A stretch of 64,000 bases of DNA. Source: Microstegium vimineum (lineage: Eukaryota > Streptophyta > Magnoliopsida > Poales > Poaceae). This document shows positions 11,602 through 24,041 of this stretch, one piece after another (position 1 is the first letter of the stretch; each line of letters starts with the position of its first letter). A program made the position numbers and the translations under genes. Below the pieces are notes generated by a model. The model was not told the DNA's origin and made no database searches. It worked only from the letters and a program-made list of their open reading frames with translations. The stretch lies in contig CM039124.1 in NCBI GenBank assembly GCA_022036555.1, forward strand, positions 55,520,456 through 55,584,455, in the 5' to 3' direction.

Positions 11602-12566
11602 TTTCTTTTTGAGTGAAATGCGTGGTAGGTCTTTAAACTTTTCTCCATTTCTCACTTAGGTCTACGAACTTTTTTTTTTCACTCATCTGGGTCCATGAAC
11701 TTTTCTCCACTTCCCATCTAGGTCCATGAACTTTTTTTACCCTTATCTAGGTCCATGAACTTTTCCCCACTTCTCACCTAGGTCCACAGTTGGACATATA
11801 AGACTCTGTTGTCTACGTGACTGTTGATGTGACATCACATGCACTTTTTTTAATTTCAAAAACTGGTTGAAACTTTAAAAAATTACTTAAAACCATTAAA
11901 AACATAAAAATAATTCTACTTTTGTTAGACTACACATGAATTGATCTATGTAGGCATGTAATGTTTTTATAGTAACTATGTTTTATTATCACCCATAAAA
12001 TCTTAGCTTTGAATTAAATGTTTAGTAGACTAACTATTTATTAACTATTAAACAAGCATAAACCTAGGTAAATCAATAACTCAGTCATATATGCTCCACT
12101 AAAGCTGAATTTTTTTACCATTGCTCAAGCATACAACAATTAACCTACCATAAAAATTTCATCACAATTGTAGCACAGACAGAAATACATAGGTCTGCAT
12201 AGATTTATAGCTACAACAACAAAAAATAAAACATATTATATTATATATCTATTGCATAGATCTATTCACGTGCAATCTAACAAAACTATTTTACATTTGT
12301 TTGTGATTTTATATAATTTTCAAAGTTTAAACTAATTTTTAAAATTAAAACAAAAGACCATGTGACACCACATTAGCGACCAAGCAGGCAACAGAGTCCT
12401 ATGTGGCTTGTTGTGGACCTAGCTGAGAAGTGGATAAAAGTTCATGGACCCAGATGAGAAAAAAGAAGTTCATGGACCTAGATGAGAAGTGGAGAAAAGT
12501 TCATAGACCTAGGTGAGAAGTGGGCAAAAGTTTAAGGACCCACAACGCATTTCACTCTTTCTTTTT
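11602..12566. mobile_element. non-autonomous Mutator-like element (MULE)
   Basis: The element proper is 11611-12557 (947 bp). Both ends carry GAGTGAAATGCG in inverted orientation, continuing as long terminal inverted repeats of roughly 160 bp. The 9-bp direct repeat TTTCTTTTT abuts both ends (11602-11610 and 12558-12566), the target-duplication size of Mutator elements. The arms are built from four to five tandem variants of a roughly 30-bp unit around GGTCCATGAACTTTTCTCC. The AT-rich interior has no transposase. The target duplication is pyrimidine-rich and so somewhat weaker evidence than a mixed sequence would be. Confidence 0.78.
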
Positions 12567-13187
12567 TATACCTCTCCTACTCTTTCCCTCGCCTCCTCGG
12601 TCCTCACCCGTAGCCTTCGACCCTCAGTTATTGTGTCATTTGTGTGTGCAATTGCTTCTAGCGAGGGTGACTAGGTCAATAAGAGGTCGATTAATCATCC
12701 TAATTATCGATTAATTATCCTAATATCTAGGGCTATTAGCGACGATTAGCCGATTTAATAACATTGAGTCTCACCCCCATGCACCCGGGCCTGGCACCCC
12801 CAACATGCTGCTCCCTCCATATTTATTAGTTAGTTAATTATTTAATTAGCAAAGTAACAATGTTAATTAGCGTTTTAATTATCTATTTTTTTATATCTAG
12901 GATTAACTTTTCTATTGTCTTTTTTTATTTCTTTCACTCTCTATATGATGCAATTCTTTATCTAGTTAACAGGTACAATTAGTGTTTTGCTTGTTTATTG
13001 TTCATGTATATTGATCCTCAATGACATCTGTGTTATTTAGAACTAGTATTTATGTTGTTTAACTATTTTGTTTTTATTATTTTCATGATATATTTTGTCT
13101 AAAATTAGACTAATCAAGTGGAGTTAGAGACCTAGTGCTAATTAAATTTTATTTACTTTTCTTTGTAATATTCATCGATTTTTTGTA
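12567..13187. other. intergenic, AT-rich
   Basis: No gene or clear element seen. Rich in TTAATTA and TTATTT runs between the MULE and the next Stowaway element. Confidence 0.35.
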
Positions 13188-13429
13188 TACTTCCTCCGTC
13201 CCTGAATATATGTCATTTGCTTTTCCCAAAAAACATCTTTGACTAAATATATATTAAAAAGTAAATATTTTGTATATATAATTAGTGTCATTGGAAAGAT
13301 CTTTGAATCTAGTTTTTTTAATAAATTTATTTAGAGATACAAATGTTACATGTATTTTTTACAAATCGAATTAAACTTGTGGCACGAACACAAAAAACAA
13401 TAGTTATTTATTTAGGGACAGAGGGAGTA
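13188..13429. mobile_element. Stowaway-type MITE
   Basis: Inverted ends TACTTCCTCCGTCCCTGAATA and TATTTAGGGACAGAGGGAGTA with TA at both borders; about 240 bp and AT-rich inside. Third member of the family seen at 268 and 11094, slightly more diverged. Confidence 0.82.
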
Positions 13430-13458
13430 TGTATTTTATCATGTAAGATTGTTGTCAG

Positions 13459-13484
13459 CCCCCCCCCCCCCCCCCCCCCCCCCC
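13459..13484. repeat. poly(C) tract
   Basis: About 26 C residues followed by TTGCTTAAATCCTGGCTCCG. This C-run plus CTGGCTCCGCCCCTG context recurs in grass retroelements, so this is probably old element sequence. The run length is unreliable. Confidence 0.7.
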
Positions 13485-13698
13485 TTGCTTAAATCCTGGC
13501 TCCGCCCCTGCATGCACCATTGGATTTCTTAGAAAAAAAATGGAGATGAGCCCCAATCCCACCAAAGGTTCTGTGTTCGTCACTAAGAGAAAGAGAGTTT
13601 TACTGTGTTCTTTGTCACTCTGAGTTTGCTTTGCTTGTTTTGTGACTTTATCGCTTCTCTGATTGTCCAACACTTTTTGATTGTCTTTGAGCTCGTTG

Positions 13699-13745
13699 TT
13701 TTTTTTTTTTTGCGGAGGTAAAGAGAGCTTCATTAATGGGTCAAG
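13699..13745 (-). mobile_element. possible LINE 3' end (poly(A) on the minus strand)
   Basis: A run of T followed by GCGGAGGTAAAGAGAGCTTC; read on the minus strand it is a short tail ending in poly(A), resembling grass LINE 3' ends. No coding part is seen alongside, so this is weak. Confidence 0.3.
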
Positions 13746-14848
13746 AAACTACAATAAATTTTGATGAAGTTCAACGACACACAGTGCTTGCCCCCACCAT
13801 GTCGCAGTACGCGTATTCTGCCTAGCCAACTGGGCTACCTCCTCATGAGCCACCTTTGTTGCACTCTCTCCCTCTCCCTCTCCCTCTCTTTAACTTCTAG
13901 TACTACTTCCAATTTACTAACAACAATCGCAGATACTCCTTCGCCTCCATCACCGTACATGTTAGCTCATACAGTAGGTTGCTTGCGGCAGTTATTAAAA
14001 AACTTGCTCAGGAAAGTAACAAACACTCACAGTAGCCGATTTTTTTCCAACCGTTGAGAACAAAACGACGGTATGTGGCTGTATTCCAAAAGCATGTGCA
14101 TGTGCATGTCGCTTCGATCCAGTGGCTCTGAGTGCGCTCCACAAAGCGGTGAGCACTGAGCACAGGAACACTCGTCCCTTTTCTCTCCTGGTGATCCGGT
14201 CCCGTCCGTTCTATTCTTGGCAGGCTTTTGGTGAGAAAATGGTCGCGGTGGAGCAGGTTTCTCGGCCCTCTGTCCCCCCAACAGGCGAATCTGCTTGGGG
14301 TTCAGTGCACAGGCCATTTCTCACCGGGGTCTGGTTCAGGACTTCAGCTTCACCATTCACCGGGAGTGCTAGTTTACAGTACTGGTAGGTGGCGACTGGC
14401 GAACCCAGCCCAGCCACGTGATCGTCTGACGGCACGCAAATGCAGGCGGGGCCTGCCAAGGAATCCGCCACCACCGACAGCAGTCCACCGACAGCTCGCC
14501 CAGATCTCCTTGTTTATTCCCGCGCCACAGCAAGCACTCGTTTTATTTTCCCGGCGCTACTGCTGCTGCCGCTGGGTAGTCGCCGTCCCCGTCCCGCCAG
14601 GAGGCCGCGTTAATTAACGTAAACCCAACTTGCGACGACTGACAGAGGGAGTGTGACCCCTCACCGATTAAGGTGCGCGCGCGGGCTCACGTCCACGCCA
14701 GCTGCTAACAGCCACAGGAACGAACTGCGCAGCACTTTTGTTTTCTTTCATTCACAGGCCAAAGTGCCTTATTTCACACTGCTACTAATTTCTCTCATAG
14801 CTAGGGTGCGGTACACGCCAGTAGCGCACGACACGACAACCATTTTGT
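13746..14848. other. intergenic, with a CT-rich microsatellite
   Basis: No gene that I can support. A CTCTCC-type microsatellite lies at about 13863-13888. Open frames around 14030-14620 overlap each other on both strands and carry no motif. Confidence 0.35.
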
Positions 14849-15015
14849 GGTTGCCCTCAAGGGCACATGCCCTCGCGTTGTGGACCACACGATTTGCATT
14901 GAGATGTGTGCACAACAAGAGTGAGAATATAATATTGTCACTCTATTATTGTGCACACATCTCAATACAAATCATGTAGTTCACAACACGAGGGCATGTG
15001 TCCTTGAGGACAAAC
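14849..15015. repeat. near-perfect inverted repeat, long hairpin
   Basis: Two arms of about 80 bases face each other with almost no loop. The left arm contains CACATGCCCTCGCGTTGTGG and CATTGAGATGTGTGCACAA; the right arm contains their complements with a handful of changes. Transcribed, it would fold into a hairpin of roughly 80 bp. I see no clear target duplication, so a small foldback MITE is likely but unproven, and a small-RNA precursor is a second possibility. Confidence 0.7.
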
Positions 15016-16712
15016 TTTACTTTCCCTTATTTTGTGGGCATGCATATGGTACGGTGTATATAACCAGTAAACCAGCACCTCACATTTCTACTGGTTCATT
15101 TAATTTGCAGGGGAAGAGGGAAGACGATGCTTGTCCTTTTTTTATTATTAATGATGAAACCATAAAGTATGTAACTAGAAATTTTAAAAGAATCACTAGA
15201 TCGATATTGGCAAAGTTGGTTCATGTAGCCTCCTAGTATAGGCAACTTAGATGGGAATATATATCACTTTAGTTTAATACAAGTATCTAAGCGGATAATA
15301 CATGCATGCCTGAGAGACGTAGTCCGACCTAGCAGTAGTGTCGTAGAATATATGCGTATGCCGGGGGTGACATTAAGAAATGGTGGTGGTGGTTGTTGGT
15401 TATTACAAAAACAGAGAAAGGGATAACCATCATAGCCAGCTAGGGCCAAGGCCAAGAAGCGCACCTTTAATTTCCCATATAATTTCCTCTCCGCCACATG
15501 GTCTGGGTCTGAGCTCTGTGGTGTGACTGCTGTCGTCTTCTCTTCCTAACCCATAATGCAGCATCTAGCAGCTCATGTGTTAAACTACACATTAGATTAG
15601 AAAAAAAGGGGCAGCCGATAGACTAATCAGCAACGGGTGGTTGGTGCAACACGTAGTGTCGCCGTACTACCCCGCTAAGTGCGTCTTTTGCAACGGTGTT
15701 ACTGCTTCGCAAAGGAAAGCAATTAAAGCAAAGCAGATGGGAACAAGTTAATAATGCCGTCGCCTTCATGCATTATTGCCCCTACACCTCATTTCATGAG
15801 GCGCCGTACAAACAATGAAAACAACAACCGCGTCTCCCAGTCCTAGTCCCACCGAGATCTACTGCTGTACAAAAAGTTACTAATAACAAAGACGACCTAC
15901 CCCCGCTGTGACTGTGACGACCGCGCGCTCGATGGGTTCTTCTCGTCGGCAGGTGGGATGCACTACACATGGCATGCAGCAGCTCATCCAAGTCTCGTAC
16001 CGTGTCTGAATCGGTAAAAACTCGCCGAGCTTCGGCAATTTCCCCCCAAAGCGAGCAACCCAGCCCGCCCGTGGTGCCGGTGCCGACACGGAGCCTCCTC
16101 CCCTTGTATTGTACGCGTCCCCCTTTTTTTGTACCCATGCAATCACGCAATCGCGCATAGACACAGTAGAGAACGGAGCGGAACGGAACGGAGCCCACGC
16201 ACCAGCGCAGCAGACCCCACGGGTGAAGTGGAGTGGCCTACCACCAGCCTTCCACCACCAGCCTGACCCTGTCACACGGCTAAGCGGCGCATCCACCAAA
16301 CCGTCGGTCGATAGCGCAGCGGCAACGACAGGAGGAGAGACGAGAAAGGAGACCCACCCGAACCGATCGATAACCCTCGTCGCCCAGCCCCCGAAGAGAG
16401 AGTCGGTGAGCGGGGGAAAGAAAGCAACGCCCCAACCACCCGATCCCTCCACCCCATCGCACGCCACGCCATAACAAAGCAGAGCACCACCCCCACCCCC
16501 CACGCAGTGCCGTGCCGCACTGCTGCCACCTCCCATAACTCACTCGCCTCCGCACGCGCACCCCAGCTCACTCGTGTCGTGCACCCGTCCCCCACCCCAC
16601 CCCACGCGCCAAGAACTCGCATTGCCGCCGCCCGAGCCAGCCAGCCAGGGGACGGAGCGAGCGGCCGCGGCGGCGCGAGAAGAGGAGGAGGAGCACCAGC
16701 AGAGCCGGCAGG
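15016..16712. other. upstream region of the GH9 gene
   Basis: No separate gene supported. AT-rich to about 15780, then increasingly GC-rich toward 16713, consistent with promoter and 5' untranslated region of the endoglucanase. Long open frames on the minus strand here are by-products of GC-rich sequence and have no recognisable domains. Confidence 0.45.
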
Positions 16713-19603
16713 ATGTTCGGGCGCGACCCCTGGGGCGGGCCGCTGGAGATCTCGAACGCGGACTCGGCGACGGATGACGACCGGAGCCGGGACCTGGACC
16801 GGGCGGCGCTGATGCGGCAGCTGGACGAGACGCAGCAGAGCTGGCTCCTTGCCGGGCCCGGCGACCAGGCCGGAAAGAAGAAGAAGAAGTACGTCGACCT
16901 CGGCTGCGTCGTCCTCGACCGCAAGATCTTCATGTGGACCGTCGGCACCATCCTCGGCCTCGGCGTCTTCATCGGCTTCATCATGATGATCGTCAAGCTC
17001 GTCCCGCATAAGCATCCCCCGCCGCCGCCGCCCGACCAGTACACGCAGGCGCTCCACAAGGCGCTCATGTTCTTCAACGCGCAGCGATGTGAGTAGAGTA
17101 CCATCTCTTCTGCTTCTTCTGCTGCTGCCCCAGATAGCTCCCTTCCTCCCATCGCTGAATTCTGCCATCAGATCCGGTTTTGCGTAGACATGCAAATCGT
17201 TCTGGCAGCTAGAGATGTTCGCCATGCCATTCCTTGCCTCTCTTTGTTTCTTGCTTGAGTTCGTGGCTGCCCTGCCGCATATTTCATTCGACGTTTCTAC
17301 ATTTAGCGTGCCTTGGGCGCTCAAGATCTGACCTTTTTCTCTCCCAGTCACCAACTCCACGTGGGGGACAAAGATAATCACCAGATTCACCACCAAATCC
17401 CACTCCTCACCTGAAAATTGAGACGAAAAACTATGAATTCGTCAAAGCAATTAAAATTGACGAACGAAGAGAATGAGTTGCACAGACAGAACTTCTGTTC
17501 CACCTGCTCTGCTCTGCTCTGCTCACTCACCATGTGTTTGTCTGTCTTCTGGAATGTCAGCCGGTCCGCTGCCGAAGCACAACGGCGTCAGCTGGAGGGG
17601 CAATTCCTGCATGAAGGATGGCCTCTCCGACAGCACCACCCGCCGGAGCTTGGTCGGAGGCTTCTACGACGCAGGGGACGCCATCAAGTTCAACTATCCC
17701 ATGGCCTGGTCCATGACCATGCTCAGCTGGAGTGTGATCGAGTACAAGGCTAAGTATGAGGCCATCGGTGAGCTCGACCATATCAAGGAGCTCATCAAGT
17801 GGGGAACAGACTACATCCTCAAGACCTTCAATTCGTCTGCTGATACCATAGACAGGATTGTCGCTCAGGTTGGTGGCAATAGATCATCTTGATGGCTGGC
17901 TGATTTGCTGTGTCCCAAGAAATTGGTCAATCAGATCCAACTCGGTCTCCTTTTTACAACACATCGATCTGCGGACAGCAGATCACTGACTCCAATACGA
18001 ACTTCTTGTTATTGCAGGTTGGTGTAGGTGACACCTCTAAAGGCAGCAGTCAGCCTAATGACCATTACTGCTGGATGAGACCAGAGGATATCGATTACAA
18101 AAGGCCAGTCACTGAGTGTCACTCTTGCTCAGATCTAGCAGCTGAAATGGCTGCCGCCCTGGCTGCAGCTTCCATAGTGTTCAAGGACAGCAAAACCTAC
18201 TCTGACAAGCTCGTCAAAGGTGCAAAAGCCCTGTACAAATTTGGCAGGCTGCAGCGCGGGCGATACAGCCCCAATGGATCTGACCAGGCAATCTTCTACA
18301 ACTCCACCAGCTACTGGGATGAGTTTGTGTGGGGTGGTGCGTGGATGTACTTCGCCACAGGGAACAACTCATACCTCACAGTCGCCACAGCCCCAGGAAT
18401 GGCAAAGCATGCTGGAGCCTACTGGTTTGGAAGTCCAAACTATGGAGTATTTACCTGGGACGACAAACTTCCAGGAGCTCAGGTTAGCATACTTTGTCAC
18501 TGAATCCGATAAAAGTATTCAGCATGATCTTAATAATGGAAAGGAAAAACATGATCCTCTGTACATGTTAGAAACATTTTGTATAAGCTGAACATATAAA
18601 GAAAAAAACTTCATTCTTTCTCAAGCTACTACTACACTGTCAAAGAAAAACAGAAAACGCTTATCAATGGGATAATGCAGCTTTCTAATGAATATTGATC
18701 ATCACTAACATAGTTTCTACTTTATCCCAGGTTCTTCTCAGCAGGCTGAGACTCTTCCTAAGTCCAGGGTACCCTTACGAAGAAATACTGAGGACATTCC
18801 ACAACCAAACTGACAATGTTATGTGCTCATATTTGCCGCTATTCAATTCATTCAACTTCACTAAAGGTTGGTGATGTCCCTCTTTGTTTCTCTCTTTCTT
18901 GCACAGAACAAAGCTAAGCAATGGAACATTTTGCAGGAGGATTAATACAACTCAATCATGGAAGGCCTCAACCACTTCAGTATGCTGTCAACGCAGCTTT
19001 CCTTGCTTCTTTATACAGTGACTATCTTGATGCTGCTGACACGCCTGGGTGGTACTGTGGACCTAATTTCTACACCACAGAAGTCCTCCGCAAGTTTGCC
19101 AGGTCACAGGTAAAGTATTATTCTTAATGCTCTCAAGTGCCCAATGTACATTAGCAGGGAAAGTGAATTGATAGTTAATTTTGTTCAATTTGCAGCTTGA
19201 TTACATCCTTGGAAAGAACCCATTGAAGATGAGCTACGTTGTGGGTTTTGGAAACAAGTACCCGAAGCGCCCTCATCACAGAGGTGCATCAATACCTCAT
19301 AATGGCGTGAAGTATGGATGCAAAGGAGGTTACAAATGGAGGGATACGAAAAAAGCAAACCCTAATATCCTTGTTGGAGCAATGGTGGCTGGCCCTGACA
19401 GGCATGATGGCTACAAAGATGTCCGCACAAACTACAATTACACAGAGCCTACTCTTGCAGCAAATGCTGGTTTGGTTGCAGCACTGATTTCTATATCTGA
19501 TATCAAAACTGGACGGTTCGGCATTGATAAGAACACCATCTTCTCTGCAATTCCTCCAATGTTCCCGACACCCCCACCACCGCCATCAGCATGGAAACCA
19601 TAA
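16713..19603 (+). CDS. KORRIGAN-type membrane-anchored endo-1,4-beta-glucanase (GH9)
   Basis: Six exons in perfect phase: 16713-17088, 17561-17868, 18018-18482, 18731-18866, 18937-19109 and 19196-19603; 621 residues, the usual size of KORRIGAN/OsGLU proteins. The cytosolic tail has LDETQQSWLL, containing a dileucine sorting signal, and a KKKKK stop-transfer cluster. One type II transmembrane segment (about 72-97) precedes the catalytic domain. GH9 landmarks are GGFYDAGDAIKFNYP (catalytic Asp pair near 162 and 165), the CHSCSDLAAEMAAAL region, RPHHRG and a C-terminal DVRTNYNYTEP holding the acid Glu. The protein ends in the class-typical Pro-rich FPTPPPPPSAWKP. Family members act with cellulose synthase at the plasma membrane and cell plate. 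All residues that I can check are present, so I expect a working enzyme. Confidence 0.95.
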
Positions 19604-21021
19604 AGAGACAGACCTCTGAATATTTCCAAAGCATCAGACAGGGAAGTGGAGCAAACATATGATCATTTGGTACAGCAAAGGCCGGAAACAGGAAAGCGGA
19701 CAGCATAAACTTATAGAGCTTCTATTTCTGTACAAGTATGACAGACCAGTATAAAATCCTCTGTCAAACATAGATCGGAAGTTGTGTGCATCGCGTGAAG
19801 CTAATTTTTGGGGTCTTGTTGCTATTGGCATTCCAGCTCATGTGTGAAGTTCTTTTTGTAGAAATGGCGCCTTTTACAAATTATTTTATAGGAGTGACTT
19901 TTCATCATAGTAAAGAATGTGTGACCTATACGCTTGCTTCACTTTGATCCTGTTATTTTGTATTTAAAAATCCCTATTTCAGGGGAAACATGCTCACTAA
20001 GTTCTCACATTACAAGGGAATTGCAAAAAGCACGAATAGGAAACATGATTTATGGCAGTTTCTGTGTGCATGCCCTAGAGCAAAGCAGAAGTATCTCTAA
20101 GAACTAGTGCAGAAATTATGACTACCCAAGAAGGCATTTCCAACAATTTTTTATTTCCTTGATGGATTGGAAGGCATTTACAACCATTAACAAACTATTA
20201 TCGCGAGAGAACACAAGAACTTCATCGAACACAGACCAACATCCTGATAAATCAAACATGTGTGCATCTGAGAGACAAAGCATATTTTCATGATTCATGC
20301 AATAAGGTCTTGCAAACAATGCAATCAAGGGAGACAACAGAGAAATAAAAAGAATCATTTGCATGGCTAAGGTTAGATAACAGGAAACAACAGAGTTTCA
20401 AGTTGTGGTGCTGACAAACTGCAATGCATAGTGCTAAAAGCAAAGGCAATTTTTACATAAGTTATTCTGCAAACTACATGGTCCCAGGAAGTTCAATGAC
20501 ATAAAAAAGTTCAGAATGCATGTATAATAACAATTTATTCCCTACTATGTATGCAAGTGAGTTTGTCCATGAACCCACACATCGGCCGTTTCAGCAGGTT
20601 CCACGCGGGAGCCTGCTCAAAGTGCCCCATTTGCAGGTTCAAACTCGCTTAAAATGACCCATTTGTGGATTCACGAATAAACCTGCTTGGATCCATATTC
20701 CATAGTCAATGGTCAGCAAGATGAACATTCTTAGACATATTTTACCTTATGTGCAAACAAACTTTATTATAGCCTCGAATTATCTTGTGTAATGGCATAT
20801 CCCAAAACTTCTCCCTGGTCTCATTGGCTGCTCGCTGACAACGCCTTACAACAAATCCTCTTCTTACAAGAGCACTCAGTTGGTACTGGTTTACACATAT
20901 AGTAGCTTGTAGCCATGTACCACTACCATCCTAGGTATATCAGCCAAGAACACTTATCTTGTAAGACCAGCATCTCTCATGCAAAGAGATTACGATTATC
21001 CATAATCTCATTTGTCTCAGA
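19604..21021. other. convergent intergenic region
   Basis: Holds the 3' untranslated regions of the plus-strand GH9 gene and the minus-strand PPR gene. No other gene seen. Confidence 0.45.
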
Positions 21022-22283
21022 TCATCTTGTGACTGGTCGCATTATGGGTTTAATTTGCATCACCTGTCGAAATCTTGCTGTAATGCCATCCTCAATTGAT
21101 TGACATAGTTCTGCGGGCAAGGCATCCTCACCAGCATCGTCAATTGCAGCCTTCAGCAGCTTGTATGTATGCTCCCTGGGCACATGTCCGCTTTCAGCCA
21201 TATCAATCAAGAATTGCCTCGCCTCGGTAACACGCCGGCTCTCACATAAGGAGTGGATGATAGGCGTGTATGTGCTCGATGAAGCCATCCCATGCCCCCT
21301 TGCAACCATTTCCCTCATCCATTCAACAGCCTTGTCCACCTGGTTCACCACACTGTAGTATCTTATAAACGAATTGTAAGTCACCCGGTTGGGCGCGCAC
21401 CCCTTGCTCAGCATTTCATCGAACACCTCGTGGGCGCGCTCCACGCGGTAAGTTTTACACAGGCCATTGATCAAGCAGTTGTAGGTCACGACGTCCGGCT
21501 CGAGCCCCTTCTCCCCATCCTCCTGAACAGCCTCCCCGCCTCGTAGATCCTCCGCCGGGCCGCCTTCCGGCACCCCGTGCCCAGCCCGATCCGGCAGTAC
21601 CAGGAAATGAGCACCGTGTACGTGTAAGTGTCCGGCTTGCAGCGCGCACCGGGTCGCTCCATCTGGTCGAGCAGAAACCGGGCATCCCTAAACCGCCCGT
21701 TCTGGCACAACGCGGCGATCAAGGTGTTGTAGCACTGCGCGTCAGGGGCGCAGCGGAGCTGGCGCATGCGGTGGAACGCCGCGAGCGCGTGGCGCGGGAG
21801 CCCTTCCTCCCCGAGCGCGCGGATGACGTCGGTGAGCGCGGCGGTGGAGACGAGCGGGGCGTGCGCGCGGAGGAGGCGGAAGAGCGGCGAGAGCGCGTGG
21901 GCGCGGGTGAGCGCGAGCGCCGCGGCGCGGAGCGGGGCCTCGGAGATCTGGACGGGCTGGGCGTGGGCGTGGTCGTGCGACCAGGAGAGGAAGGAGAGGG
22001 TGAGGGCGGCGGCGAGGCGGCGGTTGGAAGGGGACGAGGCGGAGGGGAACGGCCGTTGCGGGCAGAGGTGGCGCGGGGAGCGCGGGAGAAGGAGGCGCGG
22101 GATGGCGGCGAGCGCGGCTGCGATGGAGTGCGGGGAGAAGCCGGGGAAGGTCGGGGAGACGCGGAGCGAGGCGTCGAAGCGGCGGCGCTGGAGGAGGGCG
22201 ACCAGGAGCTGAGGCACGAGGCGGGATGGGGACGGAGACGGGGAAGGAGACGGCGGCGACAAGGCAGAGGAAGGGGCGGACAT
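21022..22283 (-). CDS. P-class pentatricopeptide repeat protein, frame broken by one base
   Basis: A single-exon gene of about 420 codons read in two frames: 22283 down to about 21515, then about 21515 down to 21022. The N-terminal 130 residues are Ser/Pro/Arg/Ala-rich and could target an organelle. Repeats are clear afterwards, for example CYNTLIAALCQNGRFRDARF, YTYTVLISWYCRIG, VVTYNCLINGLCKTYRVERA, RVTYNSFIRYYSVVNQVDKA and STYTPIIHSLCESRRVTEAR. P-class PPR proteins bind organellar RNA. From memory the GCRKA-RRR and FIRYYSV stretches resemble the Arabidopsis protein At1g77405, which I could not check. The break lies in CCCC at 21513-21516 (GGGG on the coding strand), where one base is missing between LFRRMG and EKGLEPDVV. 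Everything else is intact, so an assembly error is more likely than decay. Confidence 0.85.
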
Positions 22284-24041
22284 GAGTAACTACTGGCTGG
22301 GCTGGGCCTGAATTCGCTGGATTTTGAGCGGGAAGGTTACTGACGAGTGCCGACTGGCTACTGCCCTGATCGCCTGTTCGTCATTCTTGTTCCTAAAAAA
22401 ATCGATACTCCTTTCAAACTATACTGTTCAAATCATCGTGGAGACTTGGATTAACGTCGGTTAAGTTCGTGTGTACAAGATAAAATGACAGGCGGACCAA
22501 GAGAGCCACCTTCATGTAAAGAAACATAAACTTTAAGCCATCTTCAGTGGGTGTTATATGTCACAGTTTTTAACATAATTATATTTTGGAAAAACTGAGC
22601 ACAATAGTTTCATCCCCATAAAACTATTTATACTCCCATAAAACTTTCATCATCTCTTTCTTCATCAATACAGTGTCATATCGGCGTATTTAATGCTCAT
22701 AAAATTTTGATGAAACTCCATTAAGACTAGCCTTAGAGTCTATCTAGCTGACTTTCCTGTAGTCGTCCACTGCCTCGCCCTTGGCCACGGCTATGTCGGC
22801 ACAAATCGCAAGCAACAAAGATTTGCGTCTGTGTTAGCACAAATCACAAATCATAACAAATATTTTGTTATAAAAGGACAAGGATAGATCACGGTCGTGT
22901 CGGCACAAATCACAAGCAACAAATCATGGCGTCGCGGGCGCGAGCAGGAGCGGCGGCGGCGCTGCCACGGGCCAGTGCGGTTTTGACACAGAGTCGGCCT
23001 TCAAATCAAGTGTTGGATTGCTCCAAAACACTCGGGTGTGGTATAGCATTTTTGAAACCTAAACGCCACACTTTACCATAGGCATCACATTGTCGATGAA
23101 CTCGTGGAAAATTAGACAAATTAGACACTAGAGCAGGTCGAACCACCTAGCTTGAAAGGGTTCAAGGCACCAAACAACATTTCCAACTTCCAACTACTAT
23201 TAGGAATGCATCCACGTCATTTAGTGGTTGGCGATGAATCGGAGGATTGATCACACTCCCTTAAGTTGGGGAACCTAAGTCCAGAGCCAAACCATCTTAG
23301 CTTTCTCCGATAAGTACTTCACACTCTCCACAATGATGGCATCAATTCTCAAAAAACCAATAAAAATGAGACCAAGAAGCTCTAGTTGTGCTCACATTTT
23401 ACTTAGTAGTTAGGACAATGTAGTTGGTAGTCGGAGTCGAGGAGAGCTTGTCTCGGGGTTCTAGAATTTTTTTAGAGTTTAGGTATAGCTCTTATACCTT
23501 CATCTTTGTAAGGCTTCAAGTTATCTTATTTACTTTGTTGTGAGCAATCACTCTAAAGAACTACTTTACTCTAGTAGAATAAACTGGTGTAGTTGCAATA
23601 AAATTGTCAAAATAAGAGCGCATGCACTGGATGATCCTAACTAAGAAGAGAAGACAAGCATTAGACTGTCTGATGTTAAAAATTTCAATGGCTAGTAGCA
23701 CCATATAATGGTGAATATTTCAAGGCAATGGGTCAATGCTCACAAATTTCTAGAAGACGTATTCCAACGACTAGCTGAGGAGAGGATGGGGCTATCAATA
23801 CGAAGTTACCTCACTTGTTTGAGTATGCTGGAGTCTCCTAATGTCATTACAACTTAGAGTAAGTGTTCCTACACTCTATCTACCCTTGAAGTCGTTCAAG
23901 ATCACATCCAATCCTAGGCACTATAATGCATCCTTGTGATGTTTAGGCATTAGATCTTTTCGGAGTTCTGAGTGATTGAGTCATATTTCCTTTGAATCTT
24001 GGCGATCAAGAGCAGATGCCTTTGTGACCTTCCAATGAAGT
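22284..24041. other. intergenic, probably old repeats
   Basis: No coding region. A segment near 22540-22735 (beginning CCATCTTCAGTGGGTGTTAT and ending near AGACTAGCCTTA) has the look of a short grass MITE but no clear duplication. The rest is low-coding sequence that continues across the solo LTR into 25966 onward, so it pre-dates that insertion. Confidence 0.35.

Noticed and set aside
13459..13484. Poly(C) and poly(G) tracts as functional G-quadruplex elements
   Set aside because: Lengths are unreliable and the contexts are an intron and old repeat sequence; no sign of regulatory use.
16272..17396. Minus-strand open frame of 374 codons across the first GH9 exon
   Set aside because: Overlaps the KORRIGAN exon and its promoter antisense, with no motif. 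GC-rich grass exons routinely leave the opposite strand open.
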